Assembly: GCA_024239075.1 (NCBI GenBank)
Contig: JANBVI010000088.1
Location: forward strand, 228,085 to 292,084
Origin: Fischerella sp. CENA71
Lineage (GTDB): Bacteria; Cyanobacteriota; Cyanobacteriia; Cyanobacteriales; Nostocaceae
Length of the DNA: 64,000 nucleotides
Direction: 5' to 3'
Below, piece by piece: positions 44,901 to 54,463 of the stretch. The stretch's first letter is position 1. Every line of letters begins with the position of its first letter. The notes beneath the pieces were generated by a model. That model was not told the origin of the DNA and searched no databases. It saw only the letters and a program-made list of their open reading frames with translations. Both the position numbers and the translations under genes were made by a program.

Positions 44901-46037
44901 ATGACAAGGAACGGGATTGGAATTCGCACAGCACAAGTGCGTCAACAAAGAGTTACAGGGCAAATTCACGTTTATGATGGTGCAGGTAAAGGTAAATCCC
45001 AAGCAGCTTTAGGAGTCGTTTTGCGCTCAATTGGCTTGGGAATCCATACACCTAGTAATTCCAACCGCGTCTTGCTGCTGCGGTTTTTAAAAGGGCCAGA
45101 ACGAGATTATGATGAAGATGGAGCGATCGCAGCTTTGCAACGCGGATTTCCCCATTTAATTGACCAAGTTCGCACCGGAAGAGCAGAATTTTTTGGTCCA
45201 GATGAAATTACGCCCTTTGATCGATATGAAGCTGCACGGGGTTGGGATGTAGCAAAAGGTGCGATCGCTTCTGGTTTATATTCAGTTGTGGTCTTGGATG
45301 AAATTAACCCTGTCTTGGATTTGGGTTTATTATCAGTGGATGAGGTAGTACGAACACTCACATCCAAACCTGAAGAGTTAGAAATTATAGCTACTGGTCG
45401 TGCAGCTCCGCAAAAGTTGCTAGATATTGCGGATTTACACTCGGAAATGAAACCCCATCACCACCCAACTGCAAGCGAACTCTTACTTGAAGGTATTGAA
45501 ATTTATACGGGTGCTGGTAAAGGTAAGTCTACTAGTGCTTTGGGTAAAGCGCTACAAGCCATCGGTCGAGGTATTAATCATCCAGGTTCTACCCGTGTAT
45601 TAATTATGCAGTGGCTTAAAGGTGGTAGTGGTTACACTGAAGATGCAGCATTAGCAGCTTTGCAACAGTCATATCCAGATGTGATTGATCATCAACGCTG
45701 CGGAAGAGATGCGATCGTCTGGCGTAATTCTCGCCAAGAATTAGATTATGTCGAAGCAGAACGAGGTTGGGAAATTGCTAAGACTGCGATCGCATCTGGA
45801 CTTTATAAAACTATCATCTTAGATGAACTCAACCCCACAGTAGATTTAGAATTACTACCTGTAGAACCAATTGTTCAAGCTTTACTCCGCAAACCTCGCC
45901 ATACCGAAATTATCATCACTGGTCGCTGCCAAAATCAACCAGCCTATTTTGACCTGGCTAGCATTCACTCTGAAGTGTATTGCCATAAACATTATGCTAA
46001 TCAAGGTGTGGAACTGAAGCGAGGTGTAGATTTTTAA
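44901..46037 (+). CDS. Tandem-fused CobA-type corrinoid adenosyltransferase
   Basis: The 378-aa protein contains two CobA/BtuR/CobO-like ATPase domains in tandem. Copy 1 (residues about 18-185) has IHVYDGAGKGKSQAALG and VVVLDEINPVLDLGLL. Copy 2 (about 198-365) has IEIYTGAGKGKSTSALG and TIILDELNPTVDLELL. Both keep the phosphate loop and the DE acidic pair, so both may be active. The enzyme adds 5'-deoxyadenosyl to cobalt in B12 intermediates. The usual CobA is a homodimer of single domains, which this fusion could replace. ATG 44901 is preferred to TTG 44892. Confidence 0.9.
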   Translation: MTRNGIGIRTAQVRQQRVTGQIHVYDGAGKGKSQAALGVVLRSIGLGIHTPSNSNRVLLLRFLKGPERDYDEDGAIAALQRGFPHLIDQVRTGRAEFFGPDEITPFDRYEAARGWDVAKGAIASGLYSVVVLDEINPVLDLGLLSVDEVVRTLTSKPEELEIIATGRAAPQKLLDIADLHSEMKPHHHPTASELLLEGIEIYTGAGKGKSTSALGKALQAIGRGINHPGSTRVLIMQWLKGGSGYTEDAALAALQQSYPDVIDHQRCGRDAIVWRNSRQELDYVEAERGWEIAKTAIASGLYKTIILDELNPTVDLELLPVEPIVQALLRKPRHTEIIITGRCQNQPAYFDLASIHSEVYCHKHYANQGVELKRGVDF

Positions 46038-46039
46038 GT

Positions 46040-46140
46040 TAGTCATTGGTCATTGGTCATTGGTCAAATGTCAATAGTTTTTCATACTTGACACTTGACG
46101 ATTAACTATTGACTCTGGACAATTGACCCTTGACTAATAG
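46040..46140. repeat. Short tandem heptamer repeats
   Basis: GTCATTGGTCATTGGTCATT followed by degenerate TTGACACTTGACG-like units after the cobA fusion stop. Confidence 0.8.
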
Positions 46141-46279
46141 CTATTAATTCTTCCTTCTCGCGAGAGAAAAAGCAAGTATGTCAAAAGTTTGATGAAAAAT
46201 TAAGATGAAACAGCACAAATTATATTAGGAGATACTGCAATCATAGTTTTCCATTGCAACAAAATCATCTCATCAACCT

Positions 46280-46711
46280 ATGGAAACCGAAGTACAGCAA
46301 AAACAATACAATGATGCTACCTCAGCAGAAGCTGTGGCAGCAATTGAAGGTTCAGATAATCAAAACTTACCAAAGTTACCTCCAGCCCAAGAACCAGAGA
46401 CTCAATTCCAGCTAATTACTAGAGAATTAGTTAATTTTTGGCAGGATTTTTCCCAAAACTTTACTAAATTTTTTCAAGCATACAAGCAGATATTCATTAT
46501 TCTGGCTTGGTTACTAGCAGCAATTGTGACTGCTAAGGTTATTCTGGCTGTACTGGATGCAATCAATGATGTTCCGTTAGCACAACCAGTATTGGAGTTA
46601 ATAGGAATTGTTTACACAACTTGGTTTGTTTTCCGTTATCTCGTTAAAGAATCTACTCGCCAAGAATTAACAGCAGAAATTGAGTCTCTCAAAAAGCAAT
46701 TTTTGGGTTAA
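46280..46711 (+). CDS. CAAD-domain thylakoid membrane protein
   Basis: The 143-aa protein has an acidic, soluble N-terminus (1-50), an amphipathic helix (NFWQDFSQNFTKFFQAYKQ) and two hydrophobic segments (70-92, 100-118) separated by AINDVPLAQP. This is the CAAD domain, named from its attachment to some cyanobacterial aminoacyl-tRNA synthetases and shared with CURT1 proteins that curve thylakoids. The end is a charged helix (EIESLKKQFLG). Here it is stand-alone. Confidence 0.88.
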   Translation: METEVQQKQYNDATSAEAVAAIEGSDNQNLPKLPPAQEPETQFQLITRELVNFWQDFSQNFTKFFQAYKQIFIILAWLLAAIVTAKVILAVLDAINDVPLAQPVLELIGIVYTTWFVFRYLVKESTRQELTAEIESLKKQFLG

Positions 46712-46849
46712 TTTAAGTAGTTTGATGCAAATAAATTCAAATTTGCATCATGAGTAATAGTGGGCAATAAATAAATTTTTCTCTTTGATTTATTAATTAT
46801 TTTTATTTATGCCTGCATATCTGATCAAAATATGTTTTGTTGAGAAAAT

Positions 46850-46884
46850 AAGCTCCCCAAATTATTCAATAATTCGGGGAGCTT
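46850..46884 (+). terminator. Strong hairpin downstream of the CAAD gene
   Basis: AAGCTCCCC ... GGGGAGCTT with additional AAATTATT/AATAATT pairing, followed by GTTGTT. The stem is long, though the T run is weak. Confidence 0.7.
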
Positions 46885-46919
46885 GTTGTTACGAAAAATT
46901 TAGGAATTATATAGTGATC

Positions 46920-47024
46920 CCATTTCACTAAAACCTTGGTACAAATACAGGCTGTGTAGAGACGCGCTGTTTGAAGCGTCTCTACAAATTTATATGGATC
47001 GTGATTAACGTGAAATGGTATTAG
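46920..47024 (-). repeat. MITE-like repeat, copy B
   Basis: Inverted copy of 37082-37184, from CCATTTCACTAAAACCTTGG to GTGAAATGGTATTAG. Its palindromic core (46956-46985) has the same orientation on the + strand as in copy A, although the flanks are inverted. Confidence 0.85.
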
Positions 47025-47243
47025 GGATATTTTTGTTCAAAGAGGACTAAAATATTTACTACAAACTCTGTAGTAAAAAATATTTGTACAAGATATTTAT
47101 TATATATGTCTGTAGACAGATAAAATTATTTTTTTGCATTTTCTAAACACTTCTTTAGGTAGTTTGGCTGGTTTGATTAAAAAACTAATATAGTCCTTGG
47201 ATTGAATGATTAAAACACATTAATTAAAGGAGTACATAAAATT

Positions 47244-47654
47244 ATGGCTAATGAAGCTTATAAAAAAGGAGCAGATACATCTGATCGCGTTCGTGAAAAT
47301 AAATACGATCCACATATCGTCCCTGCTGAAACTGCTGCACGTCAAGAGAGAGAAGGAGACTTATTTAAAACAAAACCTACAGAAGAAAGAGAAGCCAGTG
47401 CGTCTACAGATGATCAAACTCATCCTGGTGAAAGTATACGTACCACAGATGGCTATACTGTAGATAAAGAAGGTTTATTAAATAACTATGCGGTTGAACC
47501 AGAAATGTACTACGAAGTACCAGGTGATGCACGTCAAGAAGCAGAAGAAGATACAGAACATCGTGTTGAAGAACTAACAGAAATTAACGAAGATAAGCAA
47601 GGCGAATTAACAATGGAAGGCGATCAACGGGGTAGAGGTCCCGGTGTAATTTAG
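47244..47654 (+). CDS. Highly charged hydrophilic protein
   Basis: The 136-aa protein (MANEAYKKGADTSDRVREN) is rich in E, D, K, R, T and G, lacks hydrophobic segments and cysteine, and looks mostly disordered, like hydrophilins. The end is EGDQRGRGPGVI. AAAGGAG nine bases before ATG gives a clear ribosome site. A strong terminator follows at 47703. I do not recognise the family; a stress-protective role is a guess from composition. Confidence 0.75.
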   Translation: MANEAYKKGADTSDRVRENKYDPHIVPAETAARQEREGDLFKTKPTEEREASASTDDQTHPGESIRTTDGYTVDKEGLLNNYAVEPEMYYEVPGDARQEAEEDTEHRVEELTEINEDKQGELTMEGDQRGRGPGVI

Positions 47655-47702
47655 TTTTTTTAGTGTTGCTAAGTTGGGAATTTTACGTCTAGGAAGGTAA
47701 TC

Positions 47703-47737
47703 GCGATGATTGAGAATTTTCTCACTCATCGCTTTTT
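47703..47737 (+). terminator. Intrinsic terminator
   Basis: GCGATGATTGAG-AATTTT-CTCACTCATCGC followed by TTTTTG: a 12-base stem with one mismatch and a T run, between convergent genes. Confidence 0.85.
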
Positions 47738-47744
47738 GTTGGAG

Positions 47745-49295
47745 TCAAATAGTAAATGGTTGAATTTGGCGATCGCGCCACTGACGCTGATAACGTTCGA
47801 CAACTAAAGGACGAACAACGAACTTGGGAGGACAACCATCTTTGACATCAATACGCAAACAGGAATATGGTCGGCGTTTTTGGGAACCTTGTCCCGCGCG
47901 ACCTAGAAATAATTGGGAACGCGCTACTAATTTTTGATCTTCTAATAAATCTGTTCCCTCAGTCCGTTGGCGTCGCAAACTGTAACCACTACCACCACAA
48001 ACAATCCAGTTGATATTGCTGTCAGCGTGACCTGTATTCATTGTTTGTATGTGTTCTAAACAATGGGCGTGGCCGTTCAAAACTAAATCTACTAAGGGAC
48101 GACCTCCAGCTAGAGAACCAACTTTTGTTGCTACCCCATCCAGCACATCACGGATGCGATCGCGCACAGCCAAAGTTTGCGCCTGATTCCATTTTGTAGC
48201 TTCTGTGACATAGGGGGGATGGTGAAAATAAATTACTCTTCCCCGCACTTCTTTGGTGTGCCACGATTCTATTAATCGCTGCTTTAGCCAATCTAATTGT
48301 TCAGTATCTACTACCGTTTTATGGTCAGCAGCAAGTTGCTTGTCGATATCAACAACAATTTCTTCTATTTGTGACAATTTTGCTCGCAAATCATCCAGAT
48401 GTTCTGCTTCACTAGGATTATTGGGATCTAGTTGGTTCGAGGTTTCCATAATTTCCTGCTTTTGCTGTTCCATCTCGACACGGCGCTTTTCCAAAATTTG
48501 GCGAGCAACTTCTCCTTGTTGTGTTGCTGGCAGTGGTGATGGATCGTTGAATGTATTAGAATCTAAAGCGAAGAAATCTATGCCAGAATAGCGGAAAGTA
48601 TAGTAACGATTAGGTAGACGGGTAAAAATTCCCGGTTCGTAATGCAGACATCGACCAGTATCAGTTTTGGCTGTGTAGTGTGTATCTAAATGACGTGCTA
48701 GGTCTGGTGGAAGCATGAAAACTTTTAAATAGTCTAGGAAGGCTCGTGCATAGGCGTCACCTTGTCTAGAACCATGCCAACCAACATCTAAATCCAATTT
48801 ATTACCGAGAATATTACGTAGAGGTAGAGTAACTAAAGAGATTAATCCATACACCAGCGGTAAATCATAGTAATCGTGATTTCCTGGTACGGGTAGAATG
48901 GGAAACTCGAAAATCATCTGGTCGTAAGCAATATGTTGGGGTTGCTCACCTCCACAGATAAACTCTCGGTAAGGTTCAATGAAGTTTTTTTGGTAATACT
49001 CGCTTGATCCCACTAAGTAAATCACATCACCTGTATGCAGCAGAAAACGGCATTCCTGACGATAGGGAAGCATCAATTCTGCTACTTGGCGTTGGGGATT
49101 GTATGTATAATGTGAGCCGGAACCACTATCACCCACCACTAAGAATGAAAATTCTGGTTCCTCGGCTCGGTCGTCATTGAATACTAGCCGAGTTTGGTCT
49201 ATGCTACGTTGTAAAACCAACGGATCTTGCCACTTTACCCGTTGGTTCATTTTACGAATTTTATCAGCGATCGCAGGATCAGATACAAATCTCAT
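47745..49295 (-). CDS. Calcineurin-like metallophosphoesterase
   Basis: The 516-aa protein carries the two-metal phosphoesterase blocks: FLVVGDSGSGSHY (Asp), LLHTGDVIYLVG (Asp), VPGNHDYYDLP (Asn-His), then a long helical insert (residues about 255-330, EKRRVEMEQQKQEIMETSN), FHHPPYVT and LVLNGHAHCLEH. No signal peptide is visible, so it is probably cytosolic. ATG 49295 (MRFVSDPAIADKI) is preferred over TTG 49316. Substrate unknown. Confidence 0.9.
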   Translation of the reverse strand: MRFVSDPAIADKIRKMNQRVKWQDPLVLQRSIDQTRLVFNDDRAEEPEFSFLVVGDSGSGSHYTYNPQRQVAELMLPYRQECRFLLHTGDVIYLVGSSEYYQKNFIEPYREFICGGEQPQHIAYDQMIFEFPILPVPGNHDYYDLPLVYGLISLVTLPLRNILGNKLDLDVGWHGSRQGDAYARAFLDYLKVFMLPPDLARHLDTHYTAKTDTGRCLHYEPGIFTRLPNRYYTFRYSGIDFFALDSNTFNDPSPLPATQQGEVARQILEKRRVEMEQQKQEIMETSNQLDPNNPSEAEHLDDLRAKLSQIEEIVVDIDKQLAADHKTVVDTEQLDWLKQRLIESWHTKEVRGRVIYFHHPPYVTEATKWNQAQTLAVRDRIRDVLDGVATKVGSLAGGRPLVDLVLNGHAHCLEHIQTMNTGHADSNINWIVCGGSGYSLRRQRTEGTDLLEDQKLVARSQLFLGRAGQGSQKRRPYSCLRIDVKDGCPPKFVVRPLVVERYQRQWRDRQIQPFTI

Positions 49296-49518
49296 AATTA
49301 TATAGTCAAGGGTCAATCGTCCAGAGTCAAGTGTTAATTATCCAGAGAATTTTATATTGACCATTGACTATTGACCGTGAACCACTAACTTACTTAATTT
49401 TGGTTTATTGATAATAAACTAAAAGTCTACCGACGAACAGTAGTATATTGAATAGAGACTTTAGATCACTAAAAGTAGCTCTTTTAGATGTATTTTGTAG
49501 CCAAAAAGGAAAATTTAG

Positions 49519-50481
49519 ATGCGGATTGCTGACGATATTACAGAATTAGTGGGAAGAACTCCTTTAGTTCGGTTGAATAGAATTCCCCAAAGCGCGGGAG
49601 CAGTAGCCCAGATTGTGGTGAAGTTGGAAAGTATGAATCCAGCTGCATCTGTGAAAGACAGAATTGGGGTGAGTATGGTGGAGACTGCGGAAGCAGCAGG
49701 CTTGATCAAACCAGGACAAAATGTTTTAGTTGAGCCAACTTCTGGGAATACGGGTATTGCTTTGGCAATGGTGGCAGCGGCTAAGGGCTATGATTTAATT
49801 TTGACAATGCCTGACACCATGAGTAAAGAAAGACAAGCTATGCTGAGAGCTTATGGTGCAAAATTGGTGTTAACGCCAGGAGTAGAAGGAATGCGGGGTG
49901 CGATAGTTCGGGCTGAACAAATAGCAGCACAAACGCCTAATGCTCGGATGTTACAGCAGTTTCGTAATCCTGCCAATCCCAAGGTGCATCGAGAAACCAC
50001 AGCTGAAGAAATCTGGCAAGATACTGATGGAAAGGTAGATATTGTGGTGGCGGGAGTCGGTACTGGTGGAACAATCACTGGTGTAGCGGAAGTAATCAAA
50101 CAACGTAAACCAAGTTTTCAAGCGATCGCAGTGGAACCAGCTAACAGCCCTGTATTAGCCGGAGGTCTACCCGGGCCGCATAAAATTCAAGGTATCGGTG
50201 CTGGATTTGTTCCAGATATTTACCGTCCAGACTTAGTGGATGAAGTGATTCAAGTCACAGATGAGCAATCGATTTCCTATGGTCGTCGTTTAGCGAGAGA
50301 AGAAGGGCTGCTATCAGGTATTTCGGCTGGTGCAGCTTTGTATGCAGCGATTCAAGTGGCGAAGCGTCCAGAAAATGAAGGTAAATTGATTGTGATGATT
50401 CAGCCTAGTTTCGGTGAGCGCTACTTGAGTACATCACTTTTCCAAGAACCACAAGAAACTGAGTGGTTGCAGAAAGTCTAA
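49519..50481 (+). CDS. cysK: Cysteine synthase A (O-acetylserine sulfhydrylase)
   Basis: This PLP enzyme makes cysteine from O-acetylserine and sulfide. [14 protein letters not shown] carries the PLP lysine, [11 protein letters not shown] binds the substrate carboxylate, and [15 protein letters not shown] binds the PLP phosphate. The 320-aa length is standard. It starts GGAAAATTTAG-ATG. It is the last ordinary chromosomal gene before the Tn7-like element, whose left end begins 630 bases downstream. Confidence 0.95.
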   Translation: MRIADDITELVGRTPLVRLNRIPQSAGAVAQIVVKLESMNPAASVKDRIGVSMVETAEAAGLIKPGQNVLVEPTSGNTGIALAMVAAAKGYDLILTMPDTMSKERQAMLRAYGAKLVLTPGVEGMRGAIVRAEQIAAQTPNARMLQQFRNPANPKVHRETTAEEIWQDTDGKVDIVVAGVGTGGTITGVAEVIKQRKPSFQAIAVEPANSPVLAGGLPGPHKIQGIGAGFVPDIYRPDLVDEVIQVTDEQSISYGRRLAREEGLLSGISAGAALYAAIQVAKRPENEGKLIVMIQPSFGERYLSTSLFQEPQETEWLQKV

Positions 50482-50645
50482 TTACTGACTATGAGGAACA
50501 AGATAGAAAGTAAATAAATCTATTGACATAATAATGCTCATCGTAAAGTAGAGAAAGAGGCGGGCATTGCTTGCCGCTTTCACTACTTTTTTGGTAACTG
50601 TGTGGAAGTGCGATCGCTATATATCAAGATACAGCGATTCAACAT

Positions 50646-51031
50646 GTGACTTAAAGGAAAAGATTGCCGTTTTTTAAAGTAAAAGCTTGCCGAACCCATA
50701 ACCTGACTAGCTTTACGGTAAAACCACGCTCTCCAAAAACGTGAAAAGTGTATTAAACCCTTACGCAGTATAGGATGAACGCCGATTTGGTCACGAACCA
50801 AAAATGGCGATCGCTCCAACGCTAGTCATCAAACTCTTATACAGAGGGCATTTTTCTCTATCTATTGTTTGGACTCACGGCAGGCTTTGACTTAAATTCT
50901 TGGGACTGGTGGTAACTTTATCGTTTAACTGTAGTCAACAACCACAGATACAAATCGTAATAATTAGGTTTTCAGGCTTTGATGCGGCAAGCTTATCCTT
51001 TAATTTTCGGCAATCTTTTTCTTTAAGTCAC
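50646..51031. repeat. 47-base inverted repeats just outside the Tn7-like left end
   Basis: GTGACTTAAAGGAAAAGATT ... AAGCTTGCCG (50646-50692) and its near-exact complement (50985-51031) bound a 292-base interior with no gene. Additional GCTTGCCG/CGGCAAG motifs lie at 51049-51066. The region may be a small non-autonomous element or a structured RNA locus. Confidence 0.75.
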
Positions 51032-51111
51032 AATCGCACGAACCATAAGCTTGCCGTCGCGGCAAAGTTATGGGTAAAGTCACAACTGTTAGATAAACTG
51101 GCAATTGAACC

Positions 51112-51322
51112 TGTACAGTGACTAATTATTTGTCGTCATGACAAATTAATGTCGTTAAAGAAATGCTTGCAATACAAAGGTTTTAGCTACTCAAGAGTTA
51201 TTACATTATTCTTTAGCCGTGACCAAATAAATGTCGTTTTCCGTAAGAATGACAAATTAACTGTCGCTTCAATAATTACAAAAAAGGTTTTGTATATTTT
51301 CATAATGACAAATTGACTGTCG
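51112..51322 (+). mobile_element. Left end of the Tn7-like (V-K CAST type) transposon with five TnsB-type sites
   Basis: The end begins TGTACAGTGAC at 51112, the terminus of known V-K elements. Five repeats of the plan RTGAC-CAAATTAA-TGTCG occur at 51118-51135, 51138-51154, 51219-51236, 51249-51266 and 51305-51322. The five bases before it, GAACC (51107-51111), would be the target duplication. Confidence 0.88.
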
Positions 51323-51389
51323 TTTTCCCTATATATAGAATAACATAATGTATTTATAAATCAATTTTGTTTCATAAGCAAAAAATCCT

Positions 51390-53129
51390 ATGTCTGATTT
51401 TACTGTTCATACCGCAGTGGATACTGCGGAAACTTTATTACAAAACAACAACTTATCTCCTGAGAAGAATGTGATTGTTACAGAACTCTCAGAGGAAGCC
51501 CAACTCAAGCTAGAGGTCATCCAAACTTTACTTGAGCCTTGCGATCGCATAACTTATGGGCAGAAACTGAAAGAGGCTGCGGAAAAACTGGGTGTGACAG
51601 TGCGAACGGTGCAGCGTTTAGTAAAAAAATGGGAAGAGGATGGCTTAGTCGCATTCACTCAGACAGGTAGGGCGGATAAAGGAAAACATCGAATTGGTGA
51701 GTTTTGGGAAAACTTCATCATTAAAACTTACAAGGAAGGTAACAAGGGTAGTAAACGCATGACTCCCAAACAAGTTGCCCTGAGAGTTCAAGCTAAAGCG
51801 CGAGAACTAGGCGACTCCAAGCCTCCTAATTACAGGACAGTTTTAAGGGTATTAGCTCCTATTTTGGAACAAAAAGAAAAAACTAAGAGTATCCGCAGCC
51901 CTGGTTGGAGAGGAACAACACTTTCCGTTAAAACTCGTGAAGGACAAGATTTATCTGTTGATTACAGCAACCATGTCTGGCAATGTGACCATACCCGTGT
52001 AGATGTTTTGCTAGTAGATCAACATGGTGAACTTATAGGTCGTCCTTGGCTAACAACTGTAATTGATACCTATTCTCGTTGCATTATGGGTATCAATTTG
52101 GGTTTTGATGCGCCTAGTTCAGTCGTAGTAGCTTTAGCATTACGCCATGCAATTTTGCCAAAAAGGTACGGTTTAGAGTACAAACTGCACTGTGAATGGG
52201 AAACTTACGGTAAGCCAGAACATTTTTATACTGATGGGGGTAAAGATTTTCGTTCAAACCACTTAAGCCAGATTGGGCCGCAATTGGGGTTTGTTTGTCA
52301 TTTACGTGATCGCCCTTCAGAAGGTGGAGTAGTTGAGCGTCCTTTTAAGACGTTGAATGACCAACTATTTTCAACGCTTCCAGGGTACACCGGATCTAAT
52401 GTACAGGAACGCCCAGAAGATGCAGAGAAAGATGCAAAACTCACCTTGCGGGAACTAGAACAACTACTTGTTCGCTACATTGTTGACCGCTATAACCAAA
52501 GTATTGATGCGCGAATGGGTGATCAAACTCGCTTTGGGCGTTGGGAAGCGGGATTGCCTTCAGTACCAGTGCCAATTGAAGAACGTGATTTAGATATCTG
52601 CTTGATGAAACAGTCACGGCGCACAGTACAAAGAGGTGGATGCTTACAGTTTCAAAATGTGATGTATCGAGGAGAATATCTAGCGGGATATGCTGGGGAA
52701 ACGGTCAATTTAAGATATGACCCCAGAGATATCACAACGGTGCTGGTTTATCGTCAAGAGAAAAGCCAAGAAGTTTTTCTGACTCGCGCTCATGCTCAAG
52801 GTTTGGAGACTGAGCAACTCTCATTAGATGAAGCTGAAGCTGCTAGTCGTAGACTGCGTAAAGCAGGTAAAACCGTCAGCAACCAAGCCTTATTACAAGA
52901 AGTAATTGAGCGTGATGCTCTGGTAGCAAACAAGAAAAGTCGCAAGGAACGCCAAAAATTGGAGCAGGAAATTTTGCGTTCTACTGCGGTTAATGAAAGT
53001 AAAAATGAATCCCTACCATCTCCAGTTATGGAAGCAGAAGAAGTGAAATCTATTACTGAGGTGCAATCTTCATCCTCAGAACTAGAGGTTTGGGACTATG
53101 AACAACTGCGTGAAGAATATGGATTTTAA
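51390..53129 (+). CDS. tnsB: Transposase TnsB
   Basis: The 579-aa DDE transposase cuts and joins the transposon ends. Residues about 40-110 are helix-turn-helix DNA-binding modules (KLKEAAEKLGVTVRTVQRLV). The RNase H core has Asp200 (WQCDHTRVD), Asp282 (FYTDGGKDF) and Glu316 (GGVVERPFKT), spacing as in the V-K TnsB family. A beta-barrel and a charged C-terminal tail (ELEVWDYEQLREEYGF) that would contact TnsC follow. The start lies 67 bases after the last TnsB-type site, so the gene is probably autoregulated. tnsC starts three bases after its stop. Confidence 0.95.
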   Translation: MSDFTVHTAVDTAETLLQNNNLSPEKNVIVTELSEEAQLKLEVIQTLLEPCDRITYGQKLKEAAEKLGVTVRTVQRLVKKWEEDGLVAFTQTGRADKGKHRIGEFWENFIIKTYKEGNKGSKRMTPKQVALRVQAKARELGDSKPPNYRTVLRVLAPILEQKEKTKSIRSPGWRGTTLSVKTREGQDLSVDYSNHVWQCDHTRVDVLLVDQHGELIGRPWLTTVIDTYSRCIMGINLGFDAPSSVVVALALRHAILPKRYGLEYKLHCEWETYGKPEHFYTDGGKDFRSNHLSQIGPQLGFVCHLRDRPSEGGVVERPFKTLNDQLFSTLPGYTGSNVQERPEDAEKDAKLTLRELEQLLVRYIVDRYNQSIDARMGDQTRFGRWEAGLPSVPVPIEERDLDICLMKQSRRTVQRGGCLQFQNVMYRGEYLAGYAGETVNLRYDPRDITTVLVYRQEKSQEVFLTRAHAQGLETEQLSLDEAEAASRRLRKAGKTVSNQALLQEVIERDALVANKKSRKERQKLEQEILRSTAVNESKNESLPSPVMEAEEVKSITEVQSSSSELEVWDYEQLREEYGF

Positions 53130-53132
53130 ACA

Positions 53133-53963
53133 ATGACAGATGCACAAGCGATCGCCCAGCAATTGGGTGGGGTGAAACCAGATGATGAGTGGTTGCAAGC
53201 TGAAATTGCTCGTCTCAAGGGTAAGAGCATTGTTCCATTACAGCAGGTAAAATCTTTGCATGATTGGTTAGATGGAAAACGTAAAGCACGGCAATCTTGC
53301 CGAGTAGTTGGAGAATCACGCACGGGGAAAACAGTTGCTTGTGATGCCTACAGATACAGGCAAAAAGTACAGGCGGAGGTGGGAAGACCACCAATTGTCC
53401 CTGTGGTTTATATTCAGCCACCCCAAAAATGCGGTGCAAAGGATTTGTTTCAAGAGATTATTGAGTATCTCAAATTCAAGGCAACTAAGGGAACAGTATC
53501 AGATTTTCGCGGCAGAACAATGGAGGTATTAAAAGGCTGTGGCGTAGAAATGATCATTGTTGATGAAGCTGATCGGCTTAAGCCTGAGACTTTTGCAGAG
53601 GTGCGTGATATTTATGACAAGTTAGGCATTGCTATTGTTTTAGTAGGAACTGACCGTTTAGAAGCAGTAATTAAGCGAGATGAACAAGTTTATAACCGCT
53701 TTCGGGCTTGTCATCGCTTCGGTAAGTTATCTGGAAAAGATTTCCAAGACACTGTACAAACTTGGGAAGATAAAGTTTTAAAGTTGCCATTGCCTTCTAA
53801 TCTCATTAGTAAGGATATGCTGCGGATTCTGACTTCGGCAACAGAAGGTTACATTGGTCGGCTAGATGAAATTCTTAGGGAAGCAGCAATCCGTTCTTTA
53901 TCAAGGGGATTAAAGAAGATTGACAAGTCTGTTTTACAGGAAGTCGCCCAGGAGTATAAGTGA
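53133..53963 (+). CDS. tnsC: Transposition regulator ATPase TnsC
   Basis: The 276-aa AAA+ ATPase polymerises on target DNA and recruits TnsB. Walker A is GESRTGKT (residues 60-67), Walker B IIVDEAD (142-147), with VLVGTDRLE as sensor region and FGKLSGKDFQDTVQTWEDK following. The length equals that of ShTnsC. It overlaps tniQ by four bases (ATGA-type) and is preceded by tnsB with a three-base gap, so one operon. Confidence 0.95.
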   Translation: MTDAQAIAQQLGGVKPDDEWLQAEIARLKGKSIVPLQQVKSLHDWLDGKRKARQSCRVVGESRTGKTVACDAYRYRQKVQAEVGRPPIVPVVYIQPPQKCGAKDLFQEIIEYLKFKATKGTVSDFRGRTMEVLKGCGVEMIIVDEADRLKPETFAEVRDIYDKLGIAIVLVGTDRLEAVIKRDEQVYNRFRACHRFGKLSGKDFQDTVQTWEDKVLKLPLPSNLISKDMLRILTSATEGYIGRLDEILREAAIRSLSRGLKKIDKSVLQEVAQEYK

Positions 53964-54463
53964 TGACAGCACCAGATGTTAAACCTTGGCTTTTTATTAT
54001 CCAGCCTTATGAAGGGGAAAGCCTGAGCCATTTTCTAGGTCGATTTAGACGTGCTAACCATTTATCTCCTAGTGGGTTGGGTAAATTGGCAGGTATTGGT
54101 GCAGTGGTAGCACGGTGGGAAAGGTTTCATTTTAATCCTCGCCCTAGCCAAAAAGAGTTAGAAGCGATCGCATCTGTGGTAGAAGTGGATGCAGACAGGT
54201 TAGCTCAAATGCTTCCACCTGCTGGAGTTGGGATGCAGCATGAGCCAATTCGCCTGTGTGGGGCTTGTTATGGCGAAAATCCCTGCCATCGAATTGAGTG
54301 GCAGTATAAGTCTGTATGGAAATGCGATCGGCATCAACTCAAAATTTTAGCGAAGTGTCCAAATTGTGAAGTACCTTTCAAAATACCTGCGCTGTGGGAG
54401 GATGGGTGCTGCCATAGATGTAGGATGCCATTTGAGGAAATGGCAAAGCTACAGAAAGGTTAA
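53960..54463 (+). CDS. tniQ: Target-complex protein TniQ, short V-K type
   Basis: The 167-aa protein bridges the target-recognition complex and TnsC. An N-terminal TniQ segment (LFIIQPYEGESLSHFLGRFR, LGKLAGIGAVVARWERFHFN) is followed by two zinc ribbons (CGACYGENPC ... CDRH; CPNC ... CCHRC). This short form, about a third to half the size of TniQ in Tn7 or I-F CASTs, is characteristic of V-K elements. A relic of a second copy of its last 40 codons lies at 58992-59092. Confidence 0.93.
   Translation: MMTAPDVKPWLFIIQPYEGESLSHFLGRFRRANHLSPSGLGKLAGIGAVVARWERFHFNPRPSQKELEAIASVVEVDADRLAQMLPPAGVGMQHEPIRLCGACYGENPCHRIEWQYKSVWKCDRHQLKILAKCPNCEVPFKIPALWEDGCCHRCRMPFEEMAKLQKG

Noticed and set aside
50583-51121. 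Two short frames between cysK and the transposon end
   Set aside because: They lie in the inverted-repeat structure, one runs into the transposon terminus, and neither has a recognisable domain.
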